A stretch of 64,000 nt of DNA, from positions 173,296,861 to 173,360,860 of the forward strand of contig NC_081406.1 in assembly GCF_030272615.1 (NCBI RefSeq), given 5' to 3'. Position 1 is the stretch's first letter. Each line of letters opens with the position of its first letter. The notes under the pieces were generated by a model. The model was given only the letters and a program-made list of their open reading frames with translations. It made no database searches and was not told the DNA's origin. This document shows positions 37,701 through 47,999 of this stretch, piece by piece. Origin of the DNA: Cryptomeria japonica. Taxonomy: Eukaryota; Streptophyta; Pinopsida; Cupressales; Cupressaceae. The position numbers and the translations under genes were made by a program.

Positions 37701-38902
37701 CAGTAGACATCATCTGCACTGCTCTTTTCATTAAGAGAAATAGTTCCCTTACCTTGAACCATGCAGGATGAGTCATTACCAAATCTTACAACTCTACCAT
37801 GAAATTCCTTCAAAGAAAGAAATTTGTTCCGATCACCGGTCATCTAATGTGAACAGCCACTATCAATGATCCAATCATCAGAATTATCCATTCAAGACAC
37901 TAACACCTTCTGATCAGATATCTCCTCTTTAATGGCTACAAACATAATATCTTCATTAGCATCACCATCAAATTCCTTATCAGTGATACCACCATCAACA
38001 ACAATAACACAATCTATTTTTCCTTTACCCTTATACTTCTTGAATTTCTCTCCTTTGTGCTCATTATCACCATTAGGACAATTAGCAACTATGTGTCCAA
38101 TCTTGTTGCATGCAAAACATTTCAACTTAGGTCAACCACTACCTTTGGGAAACCACTTGGTCAACAATGCTTTAAGCTCGACTAAACTGTCTTCATCATC
38201 AGCTTCTCTACTAGATCTAGATTCATAATTGTGACCGACATCTCTACTTTTCCTCATAGATGGGTTAGAAACAGAAGCTATAAATGCAGACTCAAATTTT
38301 TTAATACTACCATCATAACCATTTAATTCAAAAGCAGTAAGCTTTCTAATGATGGAGTCAAGGATTACCTTAGTTTTTTCAATAGACTTTAGCTCCTAAA
38401 TGGTTGCAACTTGGATAGCGTAGACCGGTAGCAGGGTTCTCAGCACCTTACTGATCACTGTGGCCTCTTCCACTTTACCTCTTAAACTCTTAATCTCACC
38501 AACTATCTCTTTTATCCTTTGACCATACTGCTGGATATTCTCACCTTCAGCCATCTGCATGTCATCAAACTTTCCTCTTAGACTCTCTTCTTTAGCAATC
38601 TTTACATGTTCATCACCACTATAAATCTCTTCAATTTTCTTCCATACACCATATGCAGTCTCAAGACCATGAACATCTACATACTCTGCATCAGACAAAG
38701 AATTGATAATAGCCTCTAATGCTTGATTTTTTTCTTGTTTCTCTTTCTTCTGATCATCAGTCATAATCCCACTACGTGCAACATATTGAGTAACAACATG
38801 TTCCCGGTATTGATTTCCTAGACTCTTGATATAAATTTTTATTCTATCACGCCATATCCTATAGTTCTCTCTATTTAAATTCAGACCTTCTCTCTTCATC
38901 AT
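34800..38902 (-). pseudogene. Copia-A gag-pol polyprotein, degenerate
   Basis: ATG near 38902 opens MMKREGLNLNRENYRIWRDR. Gag (UBN2-type) is followed by a knuckle CFACNKIGHIVANC (about 38115), protease IIDSGCSH, integrase GAG-pre region (VEGLKHNLLSVAQL, LWHNIFCHINFDNLV), and integrase core with DQGGEFTSKEF and RTPQQNGIIERNN. RT has WVFKNKLNEDD, KARLVCKGYAQEEG, VYQMDVKSTFLN and catalytic FVDDIIFGGN (35780). RNase H has YLKGTVDYGLWYP, DADWEGNVDDRKSTSGGAF, STVEAEYVAAA and VKILCDNTSAI. It ends near EQLADIFTKPLP (about 34870). Stops at many sites (38399, 38128, 37855, 37617, 37218, 37049, 35898 and others) kill the frame. The product would have been a polyprotein cut by its own protease. Confidence 0.93.
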
Positions 38903-38959
38903 GATCTACAAGATCTTTACCTCAAGTTGTTAGGCTTAGACCTTAGAGGACCTGAGATT

Positions 38960-38971
38960 CTTTGATACCAA
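38960..38971 (-). promoter_or_regulatory. Copia-A primer-binding site
   Basis: In element sense TTGGTATCAAAG follows the 5' LTR end (ACCATCA) after one base. It resembles the TGGTATCAGAG site complementary to initiator methionine tRNA that is common in plant copia elements. Confidence 0.75.
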
Positions 38972-38972
38972 T

Positions 38973-40304
38973 TGATGGTACGATGAAAGAATAAGAATTG
39001 GTCAACTACTGAGAGAGAGGGGGGGTGAATTGGTAGTTAGAAAAACTGATAACAACCTCACCAATCTCAAAATCACTCTCTCAAAATAAACTTAGAACTA
39101 TCAATGCAATATCATTGTCAAGATAAAAACCCTCAAGATAAACCACTTGACTGTTACAACAAACTAATAGTAAACAACTTCAAACTCATAAACATCCAAA
39201 TGCTTTTACTAACATAAGTAAAACATCATTTCACAATGTTGTCGGTTATCATGACTTATCATAGTGGATTAAGTAGTTAAGAAAATTAATCATAAGAACA
39301 TAACCACAAAAAAATTCACCACTTGACACAATACTTTTGACATGGAAACCCAAATGGGAAAAACCACGGTGAGATGAGACTCACAAGATAACTATCTGAA
39401 CTCTTTTGAAGTTCACCCTATTAGGAGCCTATCCTGTTAAATCTTTATAAAAGTCTTGTTAAGAATAGATCCTGTTAGGGACCACCCGGTTAAGGGATTG
39501 AATATAATGCCTTGCTAGAAGCAATGCCCTGTAAGGAGTAACCTTAGTAGAGGATTTCAAATCCAAGCTAATGGATCACCCAATTAGAGGATTTGAATAG
39601 CAGCAAGCTTGTTAGAGCTTACCTAGTTAGGAGATTTCAATCTACTATAATTGTTAGAAAACAACAAGAGTTTGCTAATTTGTTTGAATAGCACTACACT
39701 TGCTTGTTCAGATCCTTTTCATGCTCCTATCTGCCTTTACTCAAACTACAAATACATCATCCGGTTTGGCAACCACACACTCAATTGAAACTTTGCCAAC
39801 TCTCAAACTAAACAGTTTATCGACCCTATAAACAAATCAATTAGGTCGATAACACAACAAAAACCTAATTTTCTCATAGAGAATACAAACAATTCGGTTC
39901 AAGTATGACCGTTGGATTATATAGCAATCTCTGCACATCAATCAAGAAAGCCACGATTGCTCCTTGATCACCTCTTCATCGAACTTAGTAACTCATCACA
40001 TTCTTTTCATTACATGCAATATACTTTCTCATTCCATAGACAAAAAACATTACAACAATGCGCTAAAATCACTTTAAAACTCTCTTCATATAGTTAGAAT
40101 GTGTGTCATAATAATTACCACTCATCATCAGATCATTAACCAATATAACAAAACTTAATTAGTTAGGGTTTATCAAATCAACAAGTAGGGTTTACCAGTT
40201 CAGCTCTCCAATACTTAGCAATACCGGTTCACTCCATAAACTTACCTAACGGTTACGGCTTCCTTCAGTAGCTCTTCCTACCAGTTACAAAACATCATTA
40301 CAAC
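38973..40304 (-). repeat. Copia-A right (5') LTR, main part
   Basis: Matches 33091 onwards, starting TGATGGTACGATG, up to CATCATTACAAC, where E2 begins. The remaining 84 bp of the LTR lie at 58388-58471. Confidence 0.93.
40300..40304. other. E2 target-site duplication, left
   Basis: ACAAC directly precedes the E2 LTR (TGTATG). The same five bases follow the other LTR at 58383-58387. The uninterrupted Copia-A LTR has ACAAT once at the matching place (near 34410), which confirms the duplication. Confidence 0.92.
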
Positions 40305-41284
40305 TGTATGCGGGAAAAGTGGATCAATGAAACTTAAATTGTGAAAATATTCACAAACTTTCCCACACACCCATGGGACTCTTGTTGCAAGTTATGGATC
40401 CATGAGGAATAGCTCAACTTCCCAAGGAGTGTTCCATGGTTCTCTATCTCACAAGGTCCCTCAAGCCAATGCCTTTACTCTCAGATCACTAAGCAAAGTG
40501 ACTTAGGGATGACAAATGCAAGAATGAGGGATGCTTCAAATCAAATTTAGTATGAATGCATCCTATTTATGCATGATTCTAACAAATGAACTAAACTAGA
40601 TGATAAGATGATAAGGTTAGTAAAAATACTATCCTAACATGATATACTAGTTATATGATTTAAGCTAAGATGATAGAAATTCTCTAAAATGATTATTAGA
40701 TTTATTCTATTGCAAAGAGAGGCTAAATTCTTGTTAAAATTGAGTATAAGTATGATGCTAAAGACTTGGATGATAGAAATGGAGGAATGAGAGCTCTATT
40801 TATAGAAGAAACAGGGCAATGGTTGGTCAGGATTGAAGGATCTTATAAAGGGCCAGGATTGAAAGTTATCAATCCATGTTTGCAATTCTCACCAATGAAA
40901 TGGTGACAATTGTCAACATAAGACTGCTTGAGAGGGGATGTAAGAAGCATTAAATGCTTGAGAAGACCTTATGGTTACCTTAGGAGGTAAGGGTTAAGGT
41001 TAGGTTAAGGTTATCCATTGGATAAAGTTTTTACCCAAGGGGTAAACTCTTGTGCAAGGGTTAAGGAGATAACCATGGTCAAAGCAATGAATTCTTGATG
41101 AGACCCCTAGGTTATATGATATACATGGCTTAAGCGAATTTAAATAAATAAATTGAATAATTTATTTAATCAAATAGAGGAATGTGGATGATTTAATTAA
41201 ATTAGATTTAACTAAATAGAGGAATGAGAATAAAATGAATATTAAATATTCATTTAGGAATGTGGTCATTTTTATACGTCTACA
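40305..41284 (-). repeat. E2 left (3') LTR, 980 bp, internally deleted
   Basis: Plus-strand ends TGTATGCGGGAAAAG and TACGTCTACA. Compared with the 1466-bp right LTR it lacks about 486 bp between GGTTA (41112) and the TGATATACATGGCTTAAG stretch (41118), equal to about 57727-58212 of the right LTR. A minus-strand TATA box (TATAAATAGAGC) lies at 40797-40804. Confidence 0.92.
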
Positions 41285-41298
41285 TTTTGCTCCTCTTC
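41285..41298 (-). promoter_or_regulatory. E2 polypurine tract
   Basis: In element sense GAAGAGGAGCAAAA directly precedes the 3' LTR start TGTAGA. Confidence 0.8.
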
Positions 41299-41877
41299 GA
41301 AGGGACGTGTGTGCACATGTTGATTCAAAGAAAATGATGTCTCGTCAAAATTTGATCATGATCAGTGTGATGTCATGTATTGAGATGTTCATGTCATGCC
41401 GTAGAGTTGATAAATGATGTTGATAATGCTCCCTCGGGAGATGAATCAAAAATTTTGTAAATTTAATTTGATTTTGATAATGTTTAAAAAATTGCATTGC
41501 TTTTTAAAAATTTGTCTATGTTGAATGCATTAATTTGATTCATCTCCCGATAATGATGTTTGCTAGGGTTAGAAATGAGACCGTGAGCAATTTACATGTT
41601 TCACCGCCTAACCCTAATTTCCGTTTACCCTAGATAAAAAGGTGAAAAGTGATTTTATTTGTATCATTTATGCTTGTTGACTTTGGATAAAGTGACCTTT
41701 GGAGAGAAAGACAAAATAGCGGTTCCTCATGCTTCTCATTGATTCGAGAGCGTTCGGCGGTATTAGAGGCCCGCCACGAATGGACCACTGGTAAGTCATC
41801 AATTTGTGTCCCTTTTTGCTCTTTTTTTTGTCATTTTTGGTCATGTTTTCCAATTTTCAACGCGGATTTTAATGGTT

Positions 41878-42366
41878 TAGCGCGTAGGGTCTGCACCCTA
41901 GCGCATACGATAAAAAGGGTAGCACGTCCAGTGTTAGAAACTAGGGTAGCGTCTGGGTTGGGTTGGGTAGCGCATAGGTAGTTTAGGATAGCGCATCTAG
42001 GGATTATAGCGCAGTGGGTTAACAGGCTAGCGCATAGGGGGGAAAGGGTAGCGCATAGGTAAGACCTAGCACATACAATCAATAGGGGTTTGCAAGGGTA
42101 GAATAGGATAGCACATAGGTGTAACCTTGTGCTTAGGGTAAATTCGGTGCTGCAGGGGTAGATGAGGATAGCACATAGATAAAACCTAGCATGTAGGGTT
42201 AGGTTTGCAGTGCAGAGGTAGATGAAGACAATGCATAGACAAGGGTTAGCGCAAGGATAGAATAGGGTAGCACATAGGTTTATTTTAGCACGTAGGGTGA
42301 ATGCAGTAGCACATCGCAAACTGCATAGCTAGCAGCTTAGCGCATAGGGTGAATGTGGTAGTGCGT
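41878..42366 (+). repeat. E2 intron array, TAGCGCATAGG core, 21/18-bp spacing
   Basis: TAGC starts at 41878, 41899, 41920, 41947, 41968, 41989, 42007, 42028, 42049, 42067, 42109, 42169, 42187, 42247, 42268, 42286 and 42307, with spacings of 21, 18, 27, 42 or 60, all multiples of three, then 42338 and 42359. It lies 87 bp inside the intron of the antisense PMD gene. The minus strand stays open for 162 codons (42319-41831) with a periodic LCAxL pattern, which probably just follows from the 21-bp unit. Confidence 0.9.
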
Positions 42367-42683
42367 AGGTGGAAAATGTTGGAGAAAATAGGATTTTGTG
42401 AGGGATTTTAAGTGGAATGAAGATAGGTAGGTGTTTGCCATTTTTTTCGAGATGGGTGCGATAGTCAGTCTGCGTGTCTGTTGTTGTTGTTTTGATAAAT
42501 TGTCTAATATGAATTCTGATATGGTGCTTTGATATGGATTTGATAGATAACGTGATTTGTTTTTCAATGTTTCAAGTTGATGTTGATCTGATGTTGATAT
42601 GGATTTGATATGATGTGGATTTTGATATGGATTTTTGATATGAACTTGATTTGATATTCAGTGTTTCAAGTTAATATGAAGGG

Positions 42684-42860
42684 GAAACTTGAGTTGTTTT
42701 TCAAGCTGATATGGTTGTGAAACTTGATTTGTTTTTCAAGATGATATGGATGTGAAACTTGATTTGTTTTTCAAGTTGATGTGGATGTGAAACTTGATTT
42801 GTGTTTCAAGCTGATATGGATGTGAAACTTGAGTTATTTTTCAAGTTGATATGGATTTGA
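42684..42860 (+). repeat. 35-bp tandem repeat in E2 PMD intron
   Basis: GAAACTTGATTTGTTTTTCAA units start at 42684, 42719, 42754, 42789 and 42824, exactly 35 bp apart. Related but irregular GATATGGATTTGATATG words extend over 42520-43010. Confidence 0.9.
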
Positions 42861-45310
42861 TAGATAACTTGATTTGATTTGTGGTGTTTCAAGTTGATAT
42901 GATCTGATGTTGATTTGGATTTGATATGATGTGAAACTTGATTAGATTGTCAATGTTTCAAGTTGATGTGAATTTGATTTTGATATGAATTTGATTTGAT
43001 GAGGAAACTGATATTGGACATGTTTTGTTTGTGAAAGGAGCGGCTTGGGGTTGTGCAGTCGCGAGAGCAATTTTTGAGACTGTGGTCTTTGATACCATGA
43101 CTGACACAGGAAGACATGGACATCATTGAGAGATGTGGACTATCCTCTTTGTTGGAGATGCCCCGGTATATCATTAACCAGGGTTTATTGACAGCTTTGG
43201 CCAAGAGGTGGCATAGTGACACCAACACCTTTCATTTGGTGATAGGTGAGATGACAGTGACACCTAAGGATTGTTATCGAATTTTGCGGATTCCCATGGT
43301 AGGTGCACTATTTCCATACAAGCAAACTGAGGAGGGTGGGATAGAGGCTCTTCGTCGGATCCTACAGGATGATATGATTTGTGGATATGAGATCCCATGG
43401 CAGGAGTTTATTGATTTGGATTACGCTCCTCTACCATCAGTACTAGCAGGCTTCATAGGTGGCTTCTTATGTCCTGACCGTAGGTCGAAGGGAATAGCAG
43501 TGGGATGGGGATTGGTTTTGGAGGACATGGTGACATAGGGTCACCGATTTGCATGGGGGTCTGCTATGTTGGTCCACTTATACAGGGACCTGCATCAGGT
43601 GGTGTACTTGGGATATGGGAGTCTATTAGCTGGGGTTATGTTGCTACAGGTGTGGGCGTGGGAGCATATTCCCATAGCGAGACCACTTGTAGATAGAGAC
43701 AAGCCTGTTGGGTGCGCTTATGCCTATGGATACAGAGGGATAGTTGTCCAGTGTAAGTTGGGAAAACTAGAGCATTGGAGGTGAGTGCTTGATGATATTG
43801 ACATGATCATTTGGAGACCATATATGGAGTGCGAGGTGTGGGCAGAGGATGGGATGGAGATGCCTTATGTCTACATGTCCCGATATTTGATAGGGCGGAC
43901 GCCCTTTGTTATTGAGAGATTCCTGCACAACCGAGTTCAACAATAGTATGGAAGACAACAGGGGATACCGCATGGAGCATGTATATATGCTCGACGGAGG
44001 TAGGATGTGCCAAAGTGGGGACCCACTATTGATAGCATTGCAATGGTTGAGGAGTACATGCACCTAGTTGACCAGATCTAGGATTATGCCTATGGGGTAG
44101 TGGATGCAAGCATGATAGAGGAGTTTGTAGTGCTCTTTGTGGCTTATGTTGTAGCCAGGATATCTTATCCAGTGGAGATGATTCCTACTTTTGATGAGGA
44201 TGAGGATGAGCATCCCGAGAGGCTAGGGAGACAGAGAGAGGAGGGAGAGGAGTTTGATGAGGGAGGTGGGGATGGTGGAGGAGGTGACGATGGAGATGGT
44301 GGAGGAGGTGGCCGAGGTCAGCGTGGGGATAGAGGGAGAGGAGATCAGGGGAGGAGAGGAGATAGAGGTGAAGTTGGTGGGGAGAGAGGGATGCGGGTTG
44401 AGAGGGTAGTGCGGCGGGTCGTAGAGGATAGAGGGAGGGGAGGTTTGGCTATTAGAGCTGGTGGTGGTGGGCGAGTGGGGGAGGTGATAGTAGCTATGGG
44501 AGGGACAGATGATTTTAGGTGACTGACCTAGAGGAGGAGGTTAGATGTGCTTCCCCCACCAACGCCGAGGACAGGGAGAGAGACAATGGGTACCACTACA
44601 TAGGTACCCTTGCATATTCAAATTCCCACACATCGTGAGGATGCTCAGATTAGATCCTTACAGCTGTTAGTGCAACATCTATAGACACAGTTGTTGGCGC
44701 ATCAACGTTAGATTATGCAGTTGACTACTGAGCGTGATACTATTTTGGAGTGCTTGGGTCGAGCAGAGGCACGACCAGATAGTTTGGAGAGAGCAACAAC
44801 TGGTAGCTCGATGAGAGATGCAGTACACAACCAAGGAGGCTGAGTATTACTGGCAACATTATGAGGATCTTGTTCCCAGGGAGCACAAAGTTCCTAGTTT
44901 CACGGTGATGAGATCCAATCGATCCAGGGAGACTGGTTCGAGGATAGAGAGAAGAGGTGTGACCAGGTCTACTCGTCAAGATCCACCTGGAGATCTAGGT
45001 GCTGGGACATTTGCTGTGAGACCGTCACCTTCAAGAGATAGTCATACCTGAGAGACCTTGTCTCTATTGTATTTTGATCATTTTGTTATACTTTGGGACA
45101 TACATGACATATTTTGTACTCTTGATTATTTTCAAGATATATATATGATACCTGTTTTGTTTGATCCACTTGTGATGTTTTTGATGGATGATGCTTTCTA
45201 TATGATTTTGATGCTTCTATGATGGTGATGCAATGTTGTAGATAAATGCAAGTGATTTATGTGATTTGATATTTGATGGATAATGATGCGATGATGCTTT
45301 ATATATGATA

Positions 45311-45580
45311 TGTGAGATGTATCCTGAAAATGAGATGTATGATATGTTGTGAGATGTATCTTGATAATGAGATGTATGATATACTCTAAGATGTATCTTG
45401 AAAATGAGATGTATGATACGTTGTGAGATGTATCTTGAAAAGGAGATGTATGATATGCTGTGAGATGTATCTTGAAAATGAAATGCATGATAATGATATG
45501 CAACTAATTTTAAAATGATATGAAACTAAGTGTAAAATGATATGCAACTAATTGTAAAATGATATGCAACTAATTGATCA
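45311..45580 (+). repeat. 37-bp and 22-bp tandem repeats downstream of E2 PMD gene
   Basis: TGTGAGATGTATC units at 45311, 45348, 45385, 45422 and 45459 (37 bp each) are followed by ATGATATGCAACTAA units at 45493, 45515, 45537 and 45559 (22 bp each). Confidence 0.9.
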
Positions 45581-45599
45581 TCCTCATTCTTTCATTTGT

Positions 45600-46560
45600 C
45601 ATTCTTGTATAGTCACATGTTTTTGCTTTCTTTGTGGTTATCATCATTGAGTATTGGTTTGTTGGGATATGTTGAAAATTTATACAAGCATAATGGTATA
45701 ATTGAACCATAATGACCTGAGAAAAATTTACATGATTTTTGATTTTGCAAGATGGCACAAGTGTCGAGGTATAATTGAACCAAGATGACCTAAGTGCGGC
45801 TTGCGTATAAACAAACAAGATTAAACCAGTTGTATGAGAAAAGTGGAACCATGTCTTCAGTGATATGCTTTGAATCACGTCATGAGACAAGTAGTTGCAT
45901 AGTACAAGTGATCGCCTCACAGACAGAAAACTAAAAAGATATTGGAGTCTCAATGACTTTCTCTAGCTCGATGCATCGTTGAGAAAATCTAGAAGATCCA
46001 ATAATTCAAAAAATTCAAGTGCAAAAATAGTCAAAACTTCATGCAAGATGCAAACATTTTATACTTTAGAAAATCATCCATCATGTGTTGTGAATCTGTT
46101 ACGTGATCAATGTTTTGCTCTCTTGATTGTTTGTTTGTTTGCTGGAAATGATGCTCTTAGTATGCTACAAGTTTGGACTTATGACGGAATGTTGATCAAT
46201 GTTGCCCCTAGCTAAATTTACCTCCTAACGTGGATATGTACAGTGATTACCAAGCCATGGTGGGATATGATAAAGTGATATTCGGATAAACCAGGATAGT
46301 GACTACGCTAAGTATGTCTTGGATAATGCTATCTTGATAAAGTGTTGGGTGATGGTTGGTAGTACATGATTGTGGATATAAATGTTTGAGAGTAAAGATA
46401 GATAGAGGAGCTGTCCTCTCACAATAGCACATGTTGCCAACTTTTCACCAGTTGTTTTTATTGTACCTTTTTGTTTTCTTTTTCTTGATTTTTTTTATTT
46501 TTTTTATTTTTTAAATTTTTTGACTTTTTCGTGCATTAGACTACTCAAGTATAGTATTTC
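45600..46560. other. E2 spacer between PMD gene and integrase
   Basis: No gene was recognised. A short convergent region between the 3' ends of gag-pol and the antisense gene. It ends with a T-rich run at 46480-46520. Confidence 0.5.
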
Positions 46561-47700
46561 TTCAAATGGATGTTGTTGGTTGGTTCATCAAGCACATCTC
46601 CTTCTAAAGTTGTTAGTTGATAGGTATTTGATCCATAGGCTGATATAATGACATAGGGGCCTAACCAATAGGTTCAAATTTCCCTTTGTTTTCTCGATCT
46701 TGCTGATTTGTGGGATTTTCTTTGAGTACTAGGTTACCAATTTTAAAAATTCTAGGGATGACCTTGTGATTGTAGCTTCGACACATGCGTTGCTGACATG
46801 CTTTGAGGTGAGTGTAGTCCTGTTGTCACTTTTCATCTAGAAGTTCTAGCTCTTGGAGTCGGTTTACTCGATACTCTTCATCTGGAATGAGACCTTTTAA
46901 AGATACTCTAAGTGATAGAATTTCCACCTCAAGGGGTAAAATTTCTTCTAATCCATACACCAATGAATATGGCGTAGCTCCTATAGGTGTGCAAATGCTA
47001 GTTCTATATGCCCAATGTGCTGGATTGAGTTGCACGTGCCAATATTTTCCTACATCATTCACTGTTTTCCTGAGGATTTTCAATATTGTTTTGTTGGATG
47101 CCTTGGCTTGACCATTCCCCTGTGGGTAGTAAGGTGTAGAGAAACGATGTTGGATTTTGAATCATTCACATAGTTCTCGTACATCCTGGTTTTTGAAAGG
47201 TCATCCATTATCAGTGATGATGGAACTTGGAATGCCATATCTATAAATCAGATAATTAAGAATGAAGGAAGCAATTTTCTTTCCAGTTACTGTGGTCATG
47301 GTGACCGCTTCAATCCATTTGGTAAAGTATTCTATTGCAGATATAATGAACTTGTATCCATTTGAAGATGAAGGGTATATTTTGTTGACCAAGTCTAGTC
47401 CCCACTGGAAAAAAGGCCAGGATGTTGTGAATGGTTGCAGTTCCTGTGATGGTGCATGTATAAGGTTGCCATGGATTTGGAATTTAGGACATTTCTTTGC
47501 AAAATGATACGAATCCTTTTCCATTGTCGGCCAATAATATCCCATTCTGAGAAGTTTTTTAGCAAGAGTAGGACCACTTGAATGTGTGCCATAGATACCT
47601 TCGTGAATCTCTTGTAAAGCAGAGTCAGATTCATTATGATCAAGGAAACGAAGAAGAGTACCATCTAGACCTCGATGGTAAAGAGTATCAGCAGTGAGGG
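46560..47700 (-). pseudogene. E2 integrase
   Basis: Zinc region: EIHEGIYGTHSSG ... MGYYWPTMEKDSYHFAKKCP, where the second Cys of the CxxC pair is Phe. Core: FFQWGLDLVNKI (first D), YFTKWIEA, YRYGIPSSIITDNG (second D) and STPYYPQGNGQAKASNK. The residue at the catalytic Glu position is Lys (AAG at 47102-47104, minus strand), the same change as in E1. Then LNPAHWAYRTSICTPIGATP, YSLVYGLEEILPLEVEILSL and LDEK. Stops lie near 47201 and 47158 (before PFKNQD and after RELCE). No chromodomain. Confidence 0.9.
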
Positions 47701-47999
47701 TATAACGGGTGACTTGCCGGATAAAATTGCGTTTTTTATTTTGAGATAGGTCAATGGATAGGGTATTGTTTTTAAGATAGTCATATATTGTTTCATATAA
47801 TGGAGAGTCTAAACCGGTTAAGGCATAGATAACATGCGATGCAGAGTTGTCACAGGCTGGGGAAAACAGTTGCTCTACCAGAAACTCGTAACGACTTTGT
47901 TGTTATAGAATTTGCAGTAGTGAAACGATAGTAGGAATTGCATTAGCTGCTCTATTGTCCAACCTCAGTATTTGCTTGAAGGTGATGTGTACAAAATAT

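Larger units (their letters stand above)
41716..44890 (+). pseudogene. E2 antisense plant mobile domain (PMD) gene, two exons
   Basis: Exon 1 (41716-41790, 75 nt) begins ATA where E1 has ATG, and reads VPHASH-stop-FESVRRY, homologous to the E1 exon. The donor is CTG|GTAAGT. Exon 2 begins after GTGCAG at 43059, in phase, and one frame runs to about 44880 with scattered stops. PMD: SREQFLRLWSLIP, LTQEDMDIIERCGLSSLLEM, LLTALAKRWHSDTNTFHLVI, GEMTVTPKDCYRILRIPMVG, LPSVLAGFIGGFLCPDRRSK, then AWGSAMLVHLYRDLHQV and LLQVWAWEHIPIARP. A conserved hinge (VDASMIEEF, VEMIPTFDED) precedes a Gly/Arg/Asp-rich region (44247-44500) and a coiled-coil-like end (TTERDTILECLGRAEA). It is convergent to gag-pol, lying between integrase and the 3' LTR. 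Confidence 0.8.

Noticed and set aside
41831-42319. 162-codon Cys/Leu-rich minus-strand ORF
   Set aside because: It is the complement of the 21/18-bp TAGCGC array. The frame stays open because the unit is a multiple of three. No start context or homologue in E1.
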